Shown in pieces: positions 1 to 6,446 of a DNA stretch of 9,053 nucleotides. Each line of letters opens with the position of its first letter. The first letter of the stretch is position 1. The notes beneath the pieces are model-generated. The model did no database searches and was not told the DNA's origin. It saw only the letters and a program-made list of their open reading frames with translations. The DNA is from Gammaproteobacteria bacterium (lineage in GTDB: Bacteria > Pseudomonadota > Gammaproteobacteria > JAPPPA01), in the NCBI GenBank assembly GCA_028817755.1, contig JAPPPA010000296.1, positions 1-9,053 on the forward strand, given 5' to 3'. A program made the translations under genes and the position numbers.

Positions 1-1375
1 CATGTTGTGTGTGTTCCTCGCGAGCAAGCGTGCGGGCTGCGGGATGAATAGAGAGGCGTTGCGATTGAGTGGACTGCCAACGGCCTTCTGGGTCGTGTTT
101 GGCGGCAATCTGTTGCCACTGCTTCAGCGCTGGATAGCCAGAACGGAAGGTGTGAGCGCTCATGCGGGCGTCTTTGGTTAGATAGATGCGGCCGCCATGT
201 TCGAGTACGACTTGATCGAGCCGATCCAATAGCGCGAATACCGATTGCTTGGCGGGGAAGTCCAGCGCCAGCGTGTAACCTTCTGACGGGAATGACAGCA
301 TGCCGTCTTGTGGGCCAAATAATTTCAGTACGGCTAGGAAAGAGCCTTCGCCAGCGCTGGCGATCATGCCGAGCAGTTTTTGCAGGGCCTCGCGGCTGCG
401 GGCCTTGGGAATTACGCACTGGTATTGCACAAAGCCTTTAGGGCCGTAGATGCGATTCCAGTTGTGGATGCTATCTAGCGGGTAGAAAAAGGTTTGGTAA
501 TCGACAAAGTCGGTGCGTTCTTCCGGTGCGCGGCGGAAATAGAGTTCGTTAAAGGCTTTTACGCTCCAGCGATTCAGCACGCCCGGCGGAAAGCTAAATG
601 GCACATTCAGCTTGCGCTTGGGCTTTAGGGTAAGCGGAGCGTTGCTTTTGTCCATCGGCAGTTCGGCGCGCGTGGCGTGTTCGCCACGAAACAACACGGA
701 ACGGCCCGTTTCTTCATCGGTGCTTAGGCAGTCAATCCAGGCAACGGTGTATTTCCAATGTTTGGACTGCTCGAATTCATCCATGACGGCATCAAGCGAG
801 TCACAACGGATGGTTTCTTGTCGCACCCATGCGCTTTGCACAGTAGTCATGCGGAAGCTAACCGTGAGAATAATGCCGGTTAAGCCCATGCCGCCGATTG
901 TGGCGTGGAATAAATCTGAGTTGTTGGTTGGGCTGCAGGTTTCGATCTCGCCATTGGCGAGCATTAGGCTGAGTTCCGTAATGTGCTGCCCAAAGCTGCC
1001 GTCTACGTGATGGTTTTTGCCGTGTACGTCTGACGCGACCATGCCGCCAATGCTGACGAACTGTGTGCCGGGTGTAACCGGTGCAAACCAGCCTTGTGGC
1101 ACAAAGGCTTTTAATAGATCGGCCAAGATTAGGCCCGCTTCTACCTTAATAATGCCGGTGTCGGTATTGAAGGCGCGAACATGGTTAAAGCGTTTGCTAT
1201 TAAGCATGACGGGCGCGAGCGCGCTGTCGCCATAGGCTCGGCCGCCACCACGTGCGATGCACTGTGGGTGTTTTTCTAGCAGCGCTTTGAGTTCTTGCTC
1301 GTTGCGGTAGCTGAGTTCGATACCTTCTTGCTTCGGGTAACGGCCCCAGCCGAATATTTTGTGTAACTTAGACAT
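1..1375 (-). CDS. dprE1: DprE1-like FAD-dependent decaprenylphosphoryl-ribose 2'-oxidase (partial, C-terminal end off the left edge)
   Basis: The frame is open from ATG 1375-1373 to the window edge, 458 codons without a stop. Mycobacterial DprE1 has about 461 residues, so only a few residues are missing. The N-terminal half is a PCMH-type FAD domain: ARGGGRAYGDS at about residues 39-49, TPGTQFVSIGG near 100, the flavin-site segment DVHGKNHHVDGSFG from residue 116 (HGKNHH at 118-123), then a GGMGLTGII motif. The substrate half has VQYQCVIP, AVLKLFGP, YTLALDFP and IYLTKDAR (Lys401, equivalent to mycobacterial Lys418). In the known pathway DprE1 oxidises the 2'-OH of polyprenylphosphoryl-ribose, and DprE2 then reduces the keto intermediate to the arabinose form. 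Ala370 sits where mycobacterial DprE1 has Cys387. The start overlaps the end of the GtrA gene by 8 bp (ATGTCTAA), with a weak AAGG upstream. It is the third gene of a minus-strand operon. Family assignment is strong; the exact substrate is inferred from the neighbouring genes. Confidence 0.88.
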   Translation of the reverse strand, partial: MSKLHKIFGWGRYPKQEGIELSYRNEQELKALLEKHPQCIARGGGRAYGDSALAPVMLNSKRFNHVRAFNTDTGIIKVEAGLILADLLKAFVPQGWFAPVTPGTQFVSIGGMVASDVHGKNHHVDGSFGQHITELSLMLANGEIETCSPTNNSDLFHATIGGMGLTGIILTVSFRMTTVQSAWVRQETIRCDSLDAVMDEFEQSKHWKYTVAWIDCLSTDEETGRSVLFRGEHATRAELPMDKSNAPLTLKPKRKLNVPFSFPPGVLNRWSVKAFNELYFRRAPEERTDFVDYQTFFYPLDSIHNWNRIYGPKGFVQYQCVIPKARSREALQKLLGMIASAGEGSFLAVLKLFGPQDGMLSFPSEGYTLALDFPAKQSVFALLDRLDQVVLEHGGRIYLTKDARMSAHTFRSGYPALKQWQQIAAKHDPEGRWQSTQSQRLSIHPAARTLAREEHTQH

Positions 1376-1772
1376 TGGCCTTATTAAACACGAAGCGTTT
1401 GTCGAGTTGGTACTTTACGAAATAGCCAATGCTGAGGCCAATGGCGCCGCCAAGGTATTTGGCGTAGGCCTCGCCAATGGCGTAATGAAAGCCTAGCTCC
1501 ATGCCCCAGAAAATGGTGGTGGTGAACGCGCCCATTAAGGTGTAGAGCGAGAAGCGCTGCGCGTCGTCTTTGGCGCCATCGGTTTGGTAGTAGAAGATCC
1601 AGCGCTTATCCAGCACATATTTGGCGACAAGGCCGGTAGCAGTGCCAGCAAAGAGGGCGATCAGCAGCCATAGGTCGGATTGCTGAATAAGCAGCACCAG
1701 CCATTGCGTGCCAAGGTTGACGCCGGTCGCGATAATCGCGAACAGCACATATTTGGTAACCAGCGCTGCCAT
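1368..1772 (-). CDS. GtrA-family small membrane protein (putative partner or flippase for polyprenyl-P-sugar)
   Basis: A 134-residue protein with four predicted membrane segments at about residues 6-28, 33-55, 75-97 and 103-119. Two signature cytoplasmic-edge motifs follow segments 2 and 4: KYVLDKRWIF at 51-60 and KYQLDKRFVF at 120-129. These are typical of the GtrA/DPMS family. GtrA-type proteins have been proposed to flip lipid-linked sugars. The mycobacterial relative in the arabinogalactan locus (Rv3789) has also been proposed to recruit an arabinosyltransferase. The ATG overlaps the stop of the upstream prenyltransferase by one base (TAATG). No Shine-Dalgarno is visible, so translation is probably coupled to the upstream gene. 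The gene lies between the UbiA-like and DprE1-like genes, which supports a role in handling the same lipid-linked pentose. Whether it is a flippase or a scaffold cannot be told from sequence. Confidence 0.88.
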   Translation of the reverse strand: MAALVTKYVLFAIIATGVNLGTQWLVLLIQQSDLWLLIALFAGTATGLVAKYVLDKRWIFYYQTDGAKDDAQRFSLYTLMGAFTTTIFWGMELGFHYAIGEAYAKYLGGAIGLSIGYFVKYQLDKRFVFNKANV

Positions 1773-2641
1773 TACATATAAATAATGGCGCCGAAGCTGG
1801 CGACCCAGGCCAGCACGGTGAATTGCACAAAGCGGTCTTTTAGCAACACTTTGGTTGGGTTGCCGCTGTTTTCTTCAATATGCGTGATTTGTAGGTAACG
1901 CATCACGCCCAGCACAACCCAGCCGCCAGTGGCATAAAGCCAAGGCGCATCCCATTGCGCTTGTACCTCGGGCGAGGTGCAATACATTAAGTAAGCAACA
2001 ATCACCACGGCGGCAAGAATGGACATGCCGTGGTTCACCACTTCCATTGAATAGCCATCGACAGACTTACGGGTTTTGTCGCCGTGAGTGAGGAATAGTT
2101 GTACGTCATCGCGACGCTTAGCCAGTGCTAAGAACAGTGACAACAGGAAGGTCATGGTGATGATCCAGTGCGACAACGGGATGTGTGCGGCGGAAGCACC
2201 GACCAGTAGTCGCAGCACAAAGCCCATAGATACCATGCTGATGTCGAGAATGGCGATAGCTTTGAGGCCAAAGCTGTAGCCAATGTTCATAATTAAATAC
2301 GCTGCGAGCAGCATGGCGGCATTGGCAGACAATAGATATAAGGTCATGCCGGTCGCTAGGGCAACCAAGATAATGACGGCGATATAGGCTTGGCTTAAGG
2401 GAATGCGACCAGATGCGAGTGGGCGCATGCACTTTTCTGGATGTAGGCGGTCTAGCTCCACGTCGCGTGCGTCATTAATGATGTATACCGCGCTGGCGAC
2501 CAAGCAAAATGCCGCGAAAGCGATCATGGCTGGGTACAGGGCGGCGGTATCGGTAATGCTGCCTGCGAAGAAAAGCGGGAGCAGTACAAAGCCGTTTTTA
2601 ACGTAGTGCTGCGGGCGTAGTAGCTTTATCCAATCGCGCAT
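1772..2641 (-). CDS. UbiA-superfamily prenyltransferase, decaprenyl-phosphate phosphoribosyltransferase-like
   Basis: A 289-residue polytopic membrane protein with roughly eight to nine hydrophobic segments. The first Asp-rich UbiA motif is NDARDVELDR at residues 56-65, followed by PEKCMRPLASGRIP, the usual K-x-RPL-x-G-I segment. The second conserved region has YSFGLK (122-127), LDISMVSMGFVLR (132-144) and a cytoplasmic LALAKRRDD (171-179). This pattern matches DPPR synthases (Rv3806c type), which transfer 5-phosphoribose from PRPP to polyprenyl phosphate, better than quinone- or haem-type UbiA enzymes. The start is ATG 2641-2639, just before RDWIKLLRPQHYVKN, the usual N-terminus for this family. 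The frame stays open to 2863, but that extra 74-codon stretch is not UbiA-like and would run across the start of coaBC, so it is rejected. The start is preceded by only a weak AAGAA. It is the first gene of the minus-strand operon with the GtrA-like and DprE1-like genes. A quinone or other aromatic prenyltransferase is the alternative; the neighbours argue against it. Confidence 0.87.
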   Translation of the reverse strand: MRDWIKLLRPQHYVKNGFVLLPLFFAGSITDTAALYPAMIAFAAFCLVASAVYIINDARDVELDRLHPEKCMRPLASGRIPLSQAYIAVIILVALATGMTLYLLSANAAMLLAAYLIMNIGYSFGLKAIAILDISMVSMGFVLRLLVGASAAHIPLSHWIITMTFLLSLFLALAKRRDDVQLFLTHGDKTRKSVDGYSMEVVNHGMSILAAVVIVAYLMYCTSPEVQAQWDAPWLYATGGWVVLGVMRYLQITHIEENSGNPTKVLLKDRFVQFTVLAWVASFGAIIYM

Positions 2642-2718
2642 TATTCTTGTTGATAGTGAGTGATACGCATAGGATACCCGCGTTTTAGCTAATAACCATC
2701 CAAAAATCAGAGAACATA
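2642..2718. promoter_or_regulatory. divergent intergenic region between the prenyltransferase operon and coaBC
   Basis: This 77-bp gap separates two divergently read operons, so both promoters should lie here or just inside the genes. For coaBC a weak sigma70-type pair is visible: TTGTTG at 2647-2652 and TAGGAT at 2670-2675, spacer 17 bp, giving a start near 2682. The match is 3/6 and 4/6. For the minus-strand operon no convincing promoter is visible; TATCCT (complement of 2673-2678) is a possible -10 with only a poor -35. coaBC has a weak ribosome site, CAGAGAA at 2708-2714. Confidence 0.35.
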
Positions 2719-3927
2719 ATGAGTCTGGCTGGCAGAAAAGTATTATTAGGTGTGACCGGCGGCATTGCTGCTTATAAGTCTGCCGATTTGGTTCGCCGTA
2801 TTCGCGAGCAAGGCGCCGAAGTGCGTGTTGTGATGACAGAAGGCGCGCAAGCCTTTGTAACACCGCTGACGTTTCAAGCGGTGTCGGGCAATGACGTGCG
2901 TACAGATTTGTTTGACCGTGGTGCAGAAGCGGCCATGGGCCATATTGAATTGGCGCGTTGGGCGGATGTGATTTGCGTAGCCCCAGCTAGTGCTGACTTT
3001 ATTGCGCGTTTGCGCGCAGGCATGGCTAACGACCTGCTGACTACCTTGTGCTTGGCTACTGACGCCAAGTTGGTGATTGCACCAGCGATGAATCGTCTAA
3101 TGTGGTCAAACCCAGCCACGCAAGAAAACTGCGTGACCTTAGAGCAGCGTGGCGTGGTCATGCTTGGCCCGGCGAGTGGTTCGCAAGCCTGTGGCGAAAC
3201 CGGCGAAGGCCGCATGATGCAGCCATTAGAAATTGTGGATGACTTGTCGCGCTTGTTGGGTGAAGGCCCGCTGGCGGGCAAACAAGTATTAATTACCGCT
3301 GGTCCAACCTTAGAGCCCATTGACCCTGTTCGTTACATTAGTAATAACAGTAGCGGCAAAATGGGTTACGCCGTTGCGGCGGCTGCGGCCCGTTTGGGTG
3401 CGGTTGTTACCTTGGTTTCTGGTCCGGTAACGTTGGACGCGCCACCACATGTGCAGCGCGTGTGGGCCAACTCGGCTGAAGAAATGCTAAATGCGGTCAT
3501 GCCGCGTGCAGCAGAGGCGGATATTTTTATCGCGACTGCAGCTGTGGCGGACTATCGCCCAGCACAACAGGCCGACAACAAAATTAAAAAGCAAAACGAA
3601 AGCCTGAATATCGCGCTAGAGCGCACCGAAGATATTTTGGCGACCGTGGCGGGTACATATAAAGATGTGTTCACCGTTGGTTTTGCGGCAGAAACCGACA
3701 AACTGTTGGAATATGCGCGTGGTAAGTTAGAACGCAAGCAGTTAGATATGGTCGCCGCCAACTGGGTTAATCAGCCTGGCACCGGCTTTGATGCGGATCA
3801 AAATGCGTTAACGCTTGTTACTACCGACGGCGAAGAAGAATTGCCGGTGCAAAGTAAGGCGCAACTGGCTACAGAATTAATGGATAAAGTCCTAGCCGCT
3901 TATCAGCGCTCGGCAAAGAACAGTTAA
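2719..3927 (+). CDS. coaBC: bifunctional phosphopantothenoylcysteine decarboxylase / phosphopantothenate-cysteine ligase
   Basis: A 402-residue cytoplasmic fusion enzyme of coenzyme A synthesis. It joins cysteine to 4'-phosphopantothenate using CTP, then decarboxylates the product to 4'-phosphopantetheine. The N-terminal CoaC flavoprotein domain (about 1-180) has GVTGGIAAYKS near 11-21, catalytic His75 in GHIELAR, the PAMNRLMW motif at 122-129 with Asn125, and the substrate-flap Cys158 in GSQACGETGEGRM. The CoaB domain (about 187-402) has LITAGPTLEPIDPVRYISN with Asn210 followed by SSGKMG, and the NKIKK loop at 287-291. Numbering coincides with that of the E. coli enzyme. The length is normal and every expected catalytic residue is present. 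It is first in a plus-strand run with dut (2-bp gap) and argB. The coaBC-dut order is widely conserved in gammaproteobacteria. Confidence 0.98.
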   Translation: MSLAGRKVLLGVTGGIAAYKSADLVRRIREQGAEVRVVMTEGAQAFVTPLTFQAVSGNDVRTDLFDRGAEAAMGHIELARWADVICVAPASADFIARLRAGMANDLLTTLCLATDAKLVIAPAMNRLMWSNPATQENCVTLEQRGVVMLGPASGSQACGETGEGRMMQPLEIVDDLSRLLGEGPLAGKQVLITAGPTLEPIDPVRYISNNSSGKMGYAVAAAAARLGAVVTLVSGPVTLDAPPHVQRVWANSAEEMLNAVMPRAAEADIFIATAAVADYRPAQQADNKIKKQNESLNIALERTEDILATVAGTYKDVFTVGFAAETDKLLEYARGKLERKQLDMVAANWVNQPGTGFDADQNALTLVTTDGEEELPVQSKAQLATELMDKVLAAYQRSAKNS

Positions 3928-3929
3928 GA

Positions 3930-4388
3930 ATGAATACAGCAGTAGAACTAAAAGTTTTAGATGAGCGGGTTGGAAAGGAATTTCCATTGCCGGAATACGC
4001 CACAACAGGTTCGGCGGGTTTGGACTTGCGCGCTTGCTTAGATGAGGCGCTGACCCTGGAGCCGGGCCAAACCGAGCTCATTCCAACGGGTATTGCTATC
4101 CATATGCAGGACCAAAACATGGCTTCGGTCATCTTGCCGCGTTCTGGTTTGGGCCATAAGCACGGCATTGTGCTGGGTAACTTGGTTGGTTTGATCGACT
4201 CTGATTACCAAGGCCAGTTGTTTGTGTCTTGCTGGAACCGTGGCGACACCACTTTTACTGTAGAGCCGGGCGAGCGCATCGCGCAGCTGGTATTTCTGCC
4301 GGTGATTCAAGCCAGCTTTAACGTGGTTGATGAATTCGAAGCCAGCGACCGTGGCGCGGGCGGCTTTGGTTCAACCGGTACGGCTTAA
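3930..4388 (+). CDS. dut: deoxyuridine 5'-triphosphate nucleotidohydrolase (dUTPase)
   Basis: A 152-residue trimeric dUTPase that hydrolyses dUTP to dUMP and pyrophosphate, keeping uracil out of DNA and supplying the dTMP precursor. All five family motifs are present: TTGSAGLDLRA at about 25-35, PRSGLG at 70-75, the catalytic segment GLIDSDYQGQL at 87-97 with Asp90, GERIAQLVF at 114-122, and the glycine-rich C-terminal arm RGAGGFGSTG at 141-150 that closes over the active site. The length is the normal bacterial size. The gene starts 2 bp after the coaBC stop, and its ribosome site (around AAAGAA/TAAGAA) lies in the end of coaBC, so the two are probably translationally coupled. Confidence 0.98.
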   Translation: MNTAVELKVLDERVGKEFPLPEYATTGSAGLDLRACLDEALTLEPGQTELIPTGIAIHMQDQNMASVILPRSGLGHKHGIVLGNLVGLIDSDYQGQLFVSCWNRGDTTFTVEPGERIAQLVFLPVIQASFNVVDEFEASDRGAGGFGSTGTA

Positions 4389-4391
4389 GGA
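4387..4391 (+). promoter_or_regulatory. argB ribosome binding site overlapping the dut stop codon
   Basis: AAGGA lies 8 nt before ATG 4400 and shares the last two bases of the dut TAA stop. It fixes the argB start and ties argB translation to the upstream message. This is one of the clearest Shine-Dalgarno sequences in the window. Confidence 0.7.
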
Positions 4392-4399
4392 ATAAAGCG

Positions 4400-5290
4400 A
4401 TGGCTTTAGATAAGAATCAAGCAGCCCAATTCGCCGAAGTGCTTGGCGAGGCGCTGCCTTATATTCAGAAATTTGCAGGCAAAACCGTTGTTGTTAAGTA
4501 CGGCGGCAACGCGATGACCGAAGAAGCCCTTAAGCAGGGCTTTGCGCGTGACGTGGTGCTGTTAAAGCAAATTGGTATTAACCCCGTGGTTGTTCACGGT
4601 GGCGGCCCGCAAATTGGCAACTTGCTAAAACGCGTGGGCAAAGAGACCGAGTTTGTAAACGGCATGCGCGTGACCGATTCCGAGACCATGGATATTGTAG
4701 AAATGGTGTTGGGCGGGCAGGTGAACAAAGAAATTGTGAACTTGATTAACCAGCATGGTGGCCGCGCCGTTGGTTTGACCGGTAAAGATGGCGATTTGAT
4801 TCGTGCGCGCAAGCTGAGTCGTCCAGATGAAGAAGCCTCGCACGGTTCGGAAATTATCGACCTTGGCCACGTGGGTGAGGTGGAAAGCGTGGATGCCTCC
4901 GTGGTTGAAATGCTGGATAAGTCTGACTTTATCCCTGTAATTGCACCGATTGGCGTTGGCGCAGACGGCTTGAGCTATAACATCAACGCAGACTTGGTTG
5001 CCGGCAAGGTGGCGGAAGTATTGCAGGCAGAGAAGCTGTTGCTGCTCACCAATACCGCTGGCGTGCTGGATAAAGAAGAAAAGCTATTAACTGGCCTTAA
5101 AGCAGCTGATGTTGAAGCGTTGATTGCCGACGGCACGATCTACGGCGGTATGTTGCCGAAAATTCACTGCGCGCTAGACGCAGTGAAAGCTGGCGTGCGT
5201 ACCGCGCATATTGTTGATGGCCGTGTACCTCATGCTGTGATGCTTGAGCTGTTTACCGATGCGGGTGTTGGCACCCTTATTAAGGGCTAA
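4400..5290 (+). CDS. argB: acetylglutamate kinase
   Basis: A 296-residue amino-acid kinase that phosphorylates N-acetyl-L-glutamate, the second step of arginine synthesis. Visible motifs are KYGGNAM at 33-39 (phosphate binding), HGGGPQI at 66-72 (acetylglutamate binding), RVTDSETMDIVEMVLGGQVNKE around 90-111, the NINADLVA nucleotide-site segment and GGMLPKI near 249-255. It has an extra N-terminal helix (about residues 6-25) and the C-terminal AHIVDGRVPHAVMLELFTDAGVGTLI segment. Both are known features of hexameric, arginine-inhibited kinases, so feedback inhibition by arginine is likely. It follows dut by 11 bp with a good ribosome site. In pseudomonads algC commonly lies between dut and argB; here it is absent. 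The gene ends 4 bp from the convergent anmK stop, with no clear intrinsic terminator. Confidence 0.98.
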   Translation: MALDKNQAAQFAEVLGEALPYIQKFAGKTVVVKYGGNAMTEEALKQGFARDVVLLKQIGINPVVVHGGGPQIGNLLKRVGKETEFVNGMRVTDSETMDIVEMVLGGQVNKEIVNLINQHGGRAVGLTGKDGDLIRARKLSRPDEEASHGSEIIDLGHVGEVESVDASVVEMLDKSDFIPVIAPIGVGADGLSYNINADLVAGKVAEVLQAEKLLLLTNTAGVLDKEEKLLTGLKAADVEALIADGTIYGGMLPKIHCALDAVKAGVRTAHIVDGRVPHAVMLELFTDAGVGTLIKG

Positions 5291-5294
5291 GGCT

Positions 5295-6398
5295 CTAGTG
5301 CGGTAAGTACACCGCCCCAAGTGGACATGGTTGAGAAGCACCTGTAACGCTGGGCATATTGCCTGGCGTTTTTTCTATGCGCTGTTTGGCTAGCCAAGCA
5401 AATGCCAGCGCTTCTATATGCTGCGGATCAATACCGTATTGGTCCGTGGTTTCCAGCACGGCGGCATTGTTAAGTGACGCGCTGAGTCGTTCCATTAAAT
5501 ACGGGTTACGCACACCGCCGCCGCAGGCAATGACGCGCTGAATGTTATGTTGCGTCAGTTGCTGGGCAACGGAGCGAGCGGTTAGTTCTGTCAATGTGGC
5601 TTGTAGATCGGCGCCGTCGCAGGGTTTGTCTTTTAAATAATGCTGTACCCAGCCCCAACTGAAATGTTCTGGCCCAGTGCTTTTGGGCGCAGCTTGTTTG
5701 AAGTAAGACTCTGACAGCATGGCGGCTAATAAGTCGTCATCAACCGTGCCGGAGCGCGCCCATTCGCCGCCCTCGTCAAAAGGCTTATCAAAGCAATGGC
5801 GAAAGTGCGTGTCGAGCAGGCAGTTTGCTGGGCCGGTGTCGTAACCAGTCACGGCTTGGCCCGGTGCGAGCACCGTAATATTGGCGATACCGCCTAGGTT
5901 CAGAATGGCGCGCCGCTCTTGCTTGTTACTAAATAGATCAGCATGAAATGCGGGCACGAGAGGGGCGCCTTGGCCGCCGTGGGCCATGTCCATGCGGCGC
6001 AAATCCGCAACGGTGGCGATGCCGGTGTTGGCAGCAACGATATTGGCATTGCCAATTTGCCAAGTATTAGGGTGTTCGCCTTGTGGTTGGTGCCACACGG
6101 TTTGCCCGTGGCAACCAATAGCGGTGACGGATTCGGCTTGAGTTTGGGATGTCTCTAATAAGGCTTTCGCGCACTGTGCGAAATGCAGACCCACTTGGTG
6201 ATCTAGATCCAGCCATTCGGCGGCGCTTAGGGCGGCACCACCGGCAGCATGCCGTAATGCGGTAAGTAATTCGACTGGGTAAGGCGCGCTGTAATGAGCG
6301 GCAACCTTGGCGCCGTTGCTAAAGTCGGCCAGCACGGCGTCGACACCATCCATGCTGGTGCCTGACATAAGACCTATATAGAGATGTGTGTCGCCCAT
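5295..6398 (-). CDS. anmK: anhydro-N-acetylmuramic acid kinase
   Basis: A 367-residue cytoplasmic kinase that hydrolyses the 1,6-anhydro ring of anhydroMurNAc and phosphorylates it to MurNAc-6-phosphate during peptidoglycan recycling. Family motifs are the N-terminal IGLMSGTSMDGVDAV, CHGQT at 96-100, RRMDMAHGGQGAPLVP, LNLGGIANIT, GYDTGPANCLLD (Asp187 is the likely catalytic base, equivalent to Asp182 in the Pseudomonas enzyme) and CGGGVRNPYL near the C-terminus. ATG 6398 is chosen; a TTG two codons upstream (6404) is the alternative. Neither has a good Shine-Dalgarno. The gene follows the M23 peptidase by 48 bp on the same strand and is probably co-transcribed with it. The peptidase / anmK pairing beside tyrS is a known arrangement in Pseudomonas. 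The stop (TAG) is 4 bp from the argB stop on the opposite strand. Confidence 0.97.
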   Translation of the reverse strand: MGDTHLYIGLMSGTSMDGVDAVLADFSNGAKVAAHYSAPYPVELLTALRHAAGGAALSAAEWLDLDHQVGLHFAQCAKALLETSQTQAESVTAIGCHGQTVWHQPQGEHPNTWQIGNANIVAANTGIATVADLRRMDMAHGGQGAPLVPAFHADLFSNKQERRAILNLGGIANITVLAPGQAVTGYDTGPANCLLDTHFRHCFDKPFDEGGEWARSGTVDDDLLAAMLSESYFKQAAPKSTGPEHFSWGWVQHYLKDKPCDGADLQATLTELTARSVAQQLTQHNIQRVIACGGGVRNPYLMERLSASLNNAAVLETTDQYGIDPQHIEALAFAWLAKQRIEKTPGNMPSVTGASQPCPLGAVYLPH

Positions 6399-6446
6399 GT
6401 GCAAAGTATAGGCGGCTAAGTGGTAGGAGCGGCGTGTTTTGCCAGC

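Noticed and set aside
612..1235. Plus-strand open frames of 132 and 72 codons
   Set aside because: They lie wholly antisense to the DprE1-like gene, whose frame has clear family motifs; their translations show no recognisable domain.
2642..2863. 74-codon N-terminal extension of the prenyltransferase frame
   Set aside because: It crosses the divergent intergenic region and the first codons of coaBC on the other strand and looks unlike UbiA proteins; the internal ATG at 2641 gives the normal family N-terminus.
2746..3761. Minus-strand open frames inside coaBC (65 to 148 codons)
   Set aside because: Shadows of coaBC, which is intact with all catalytic motifs.
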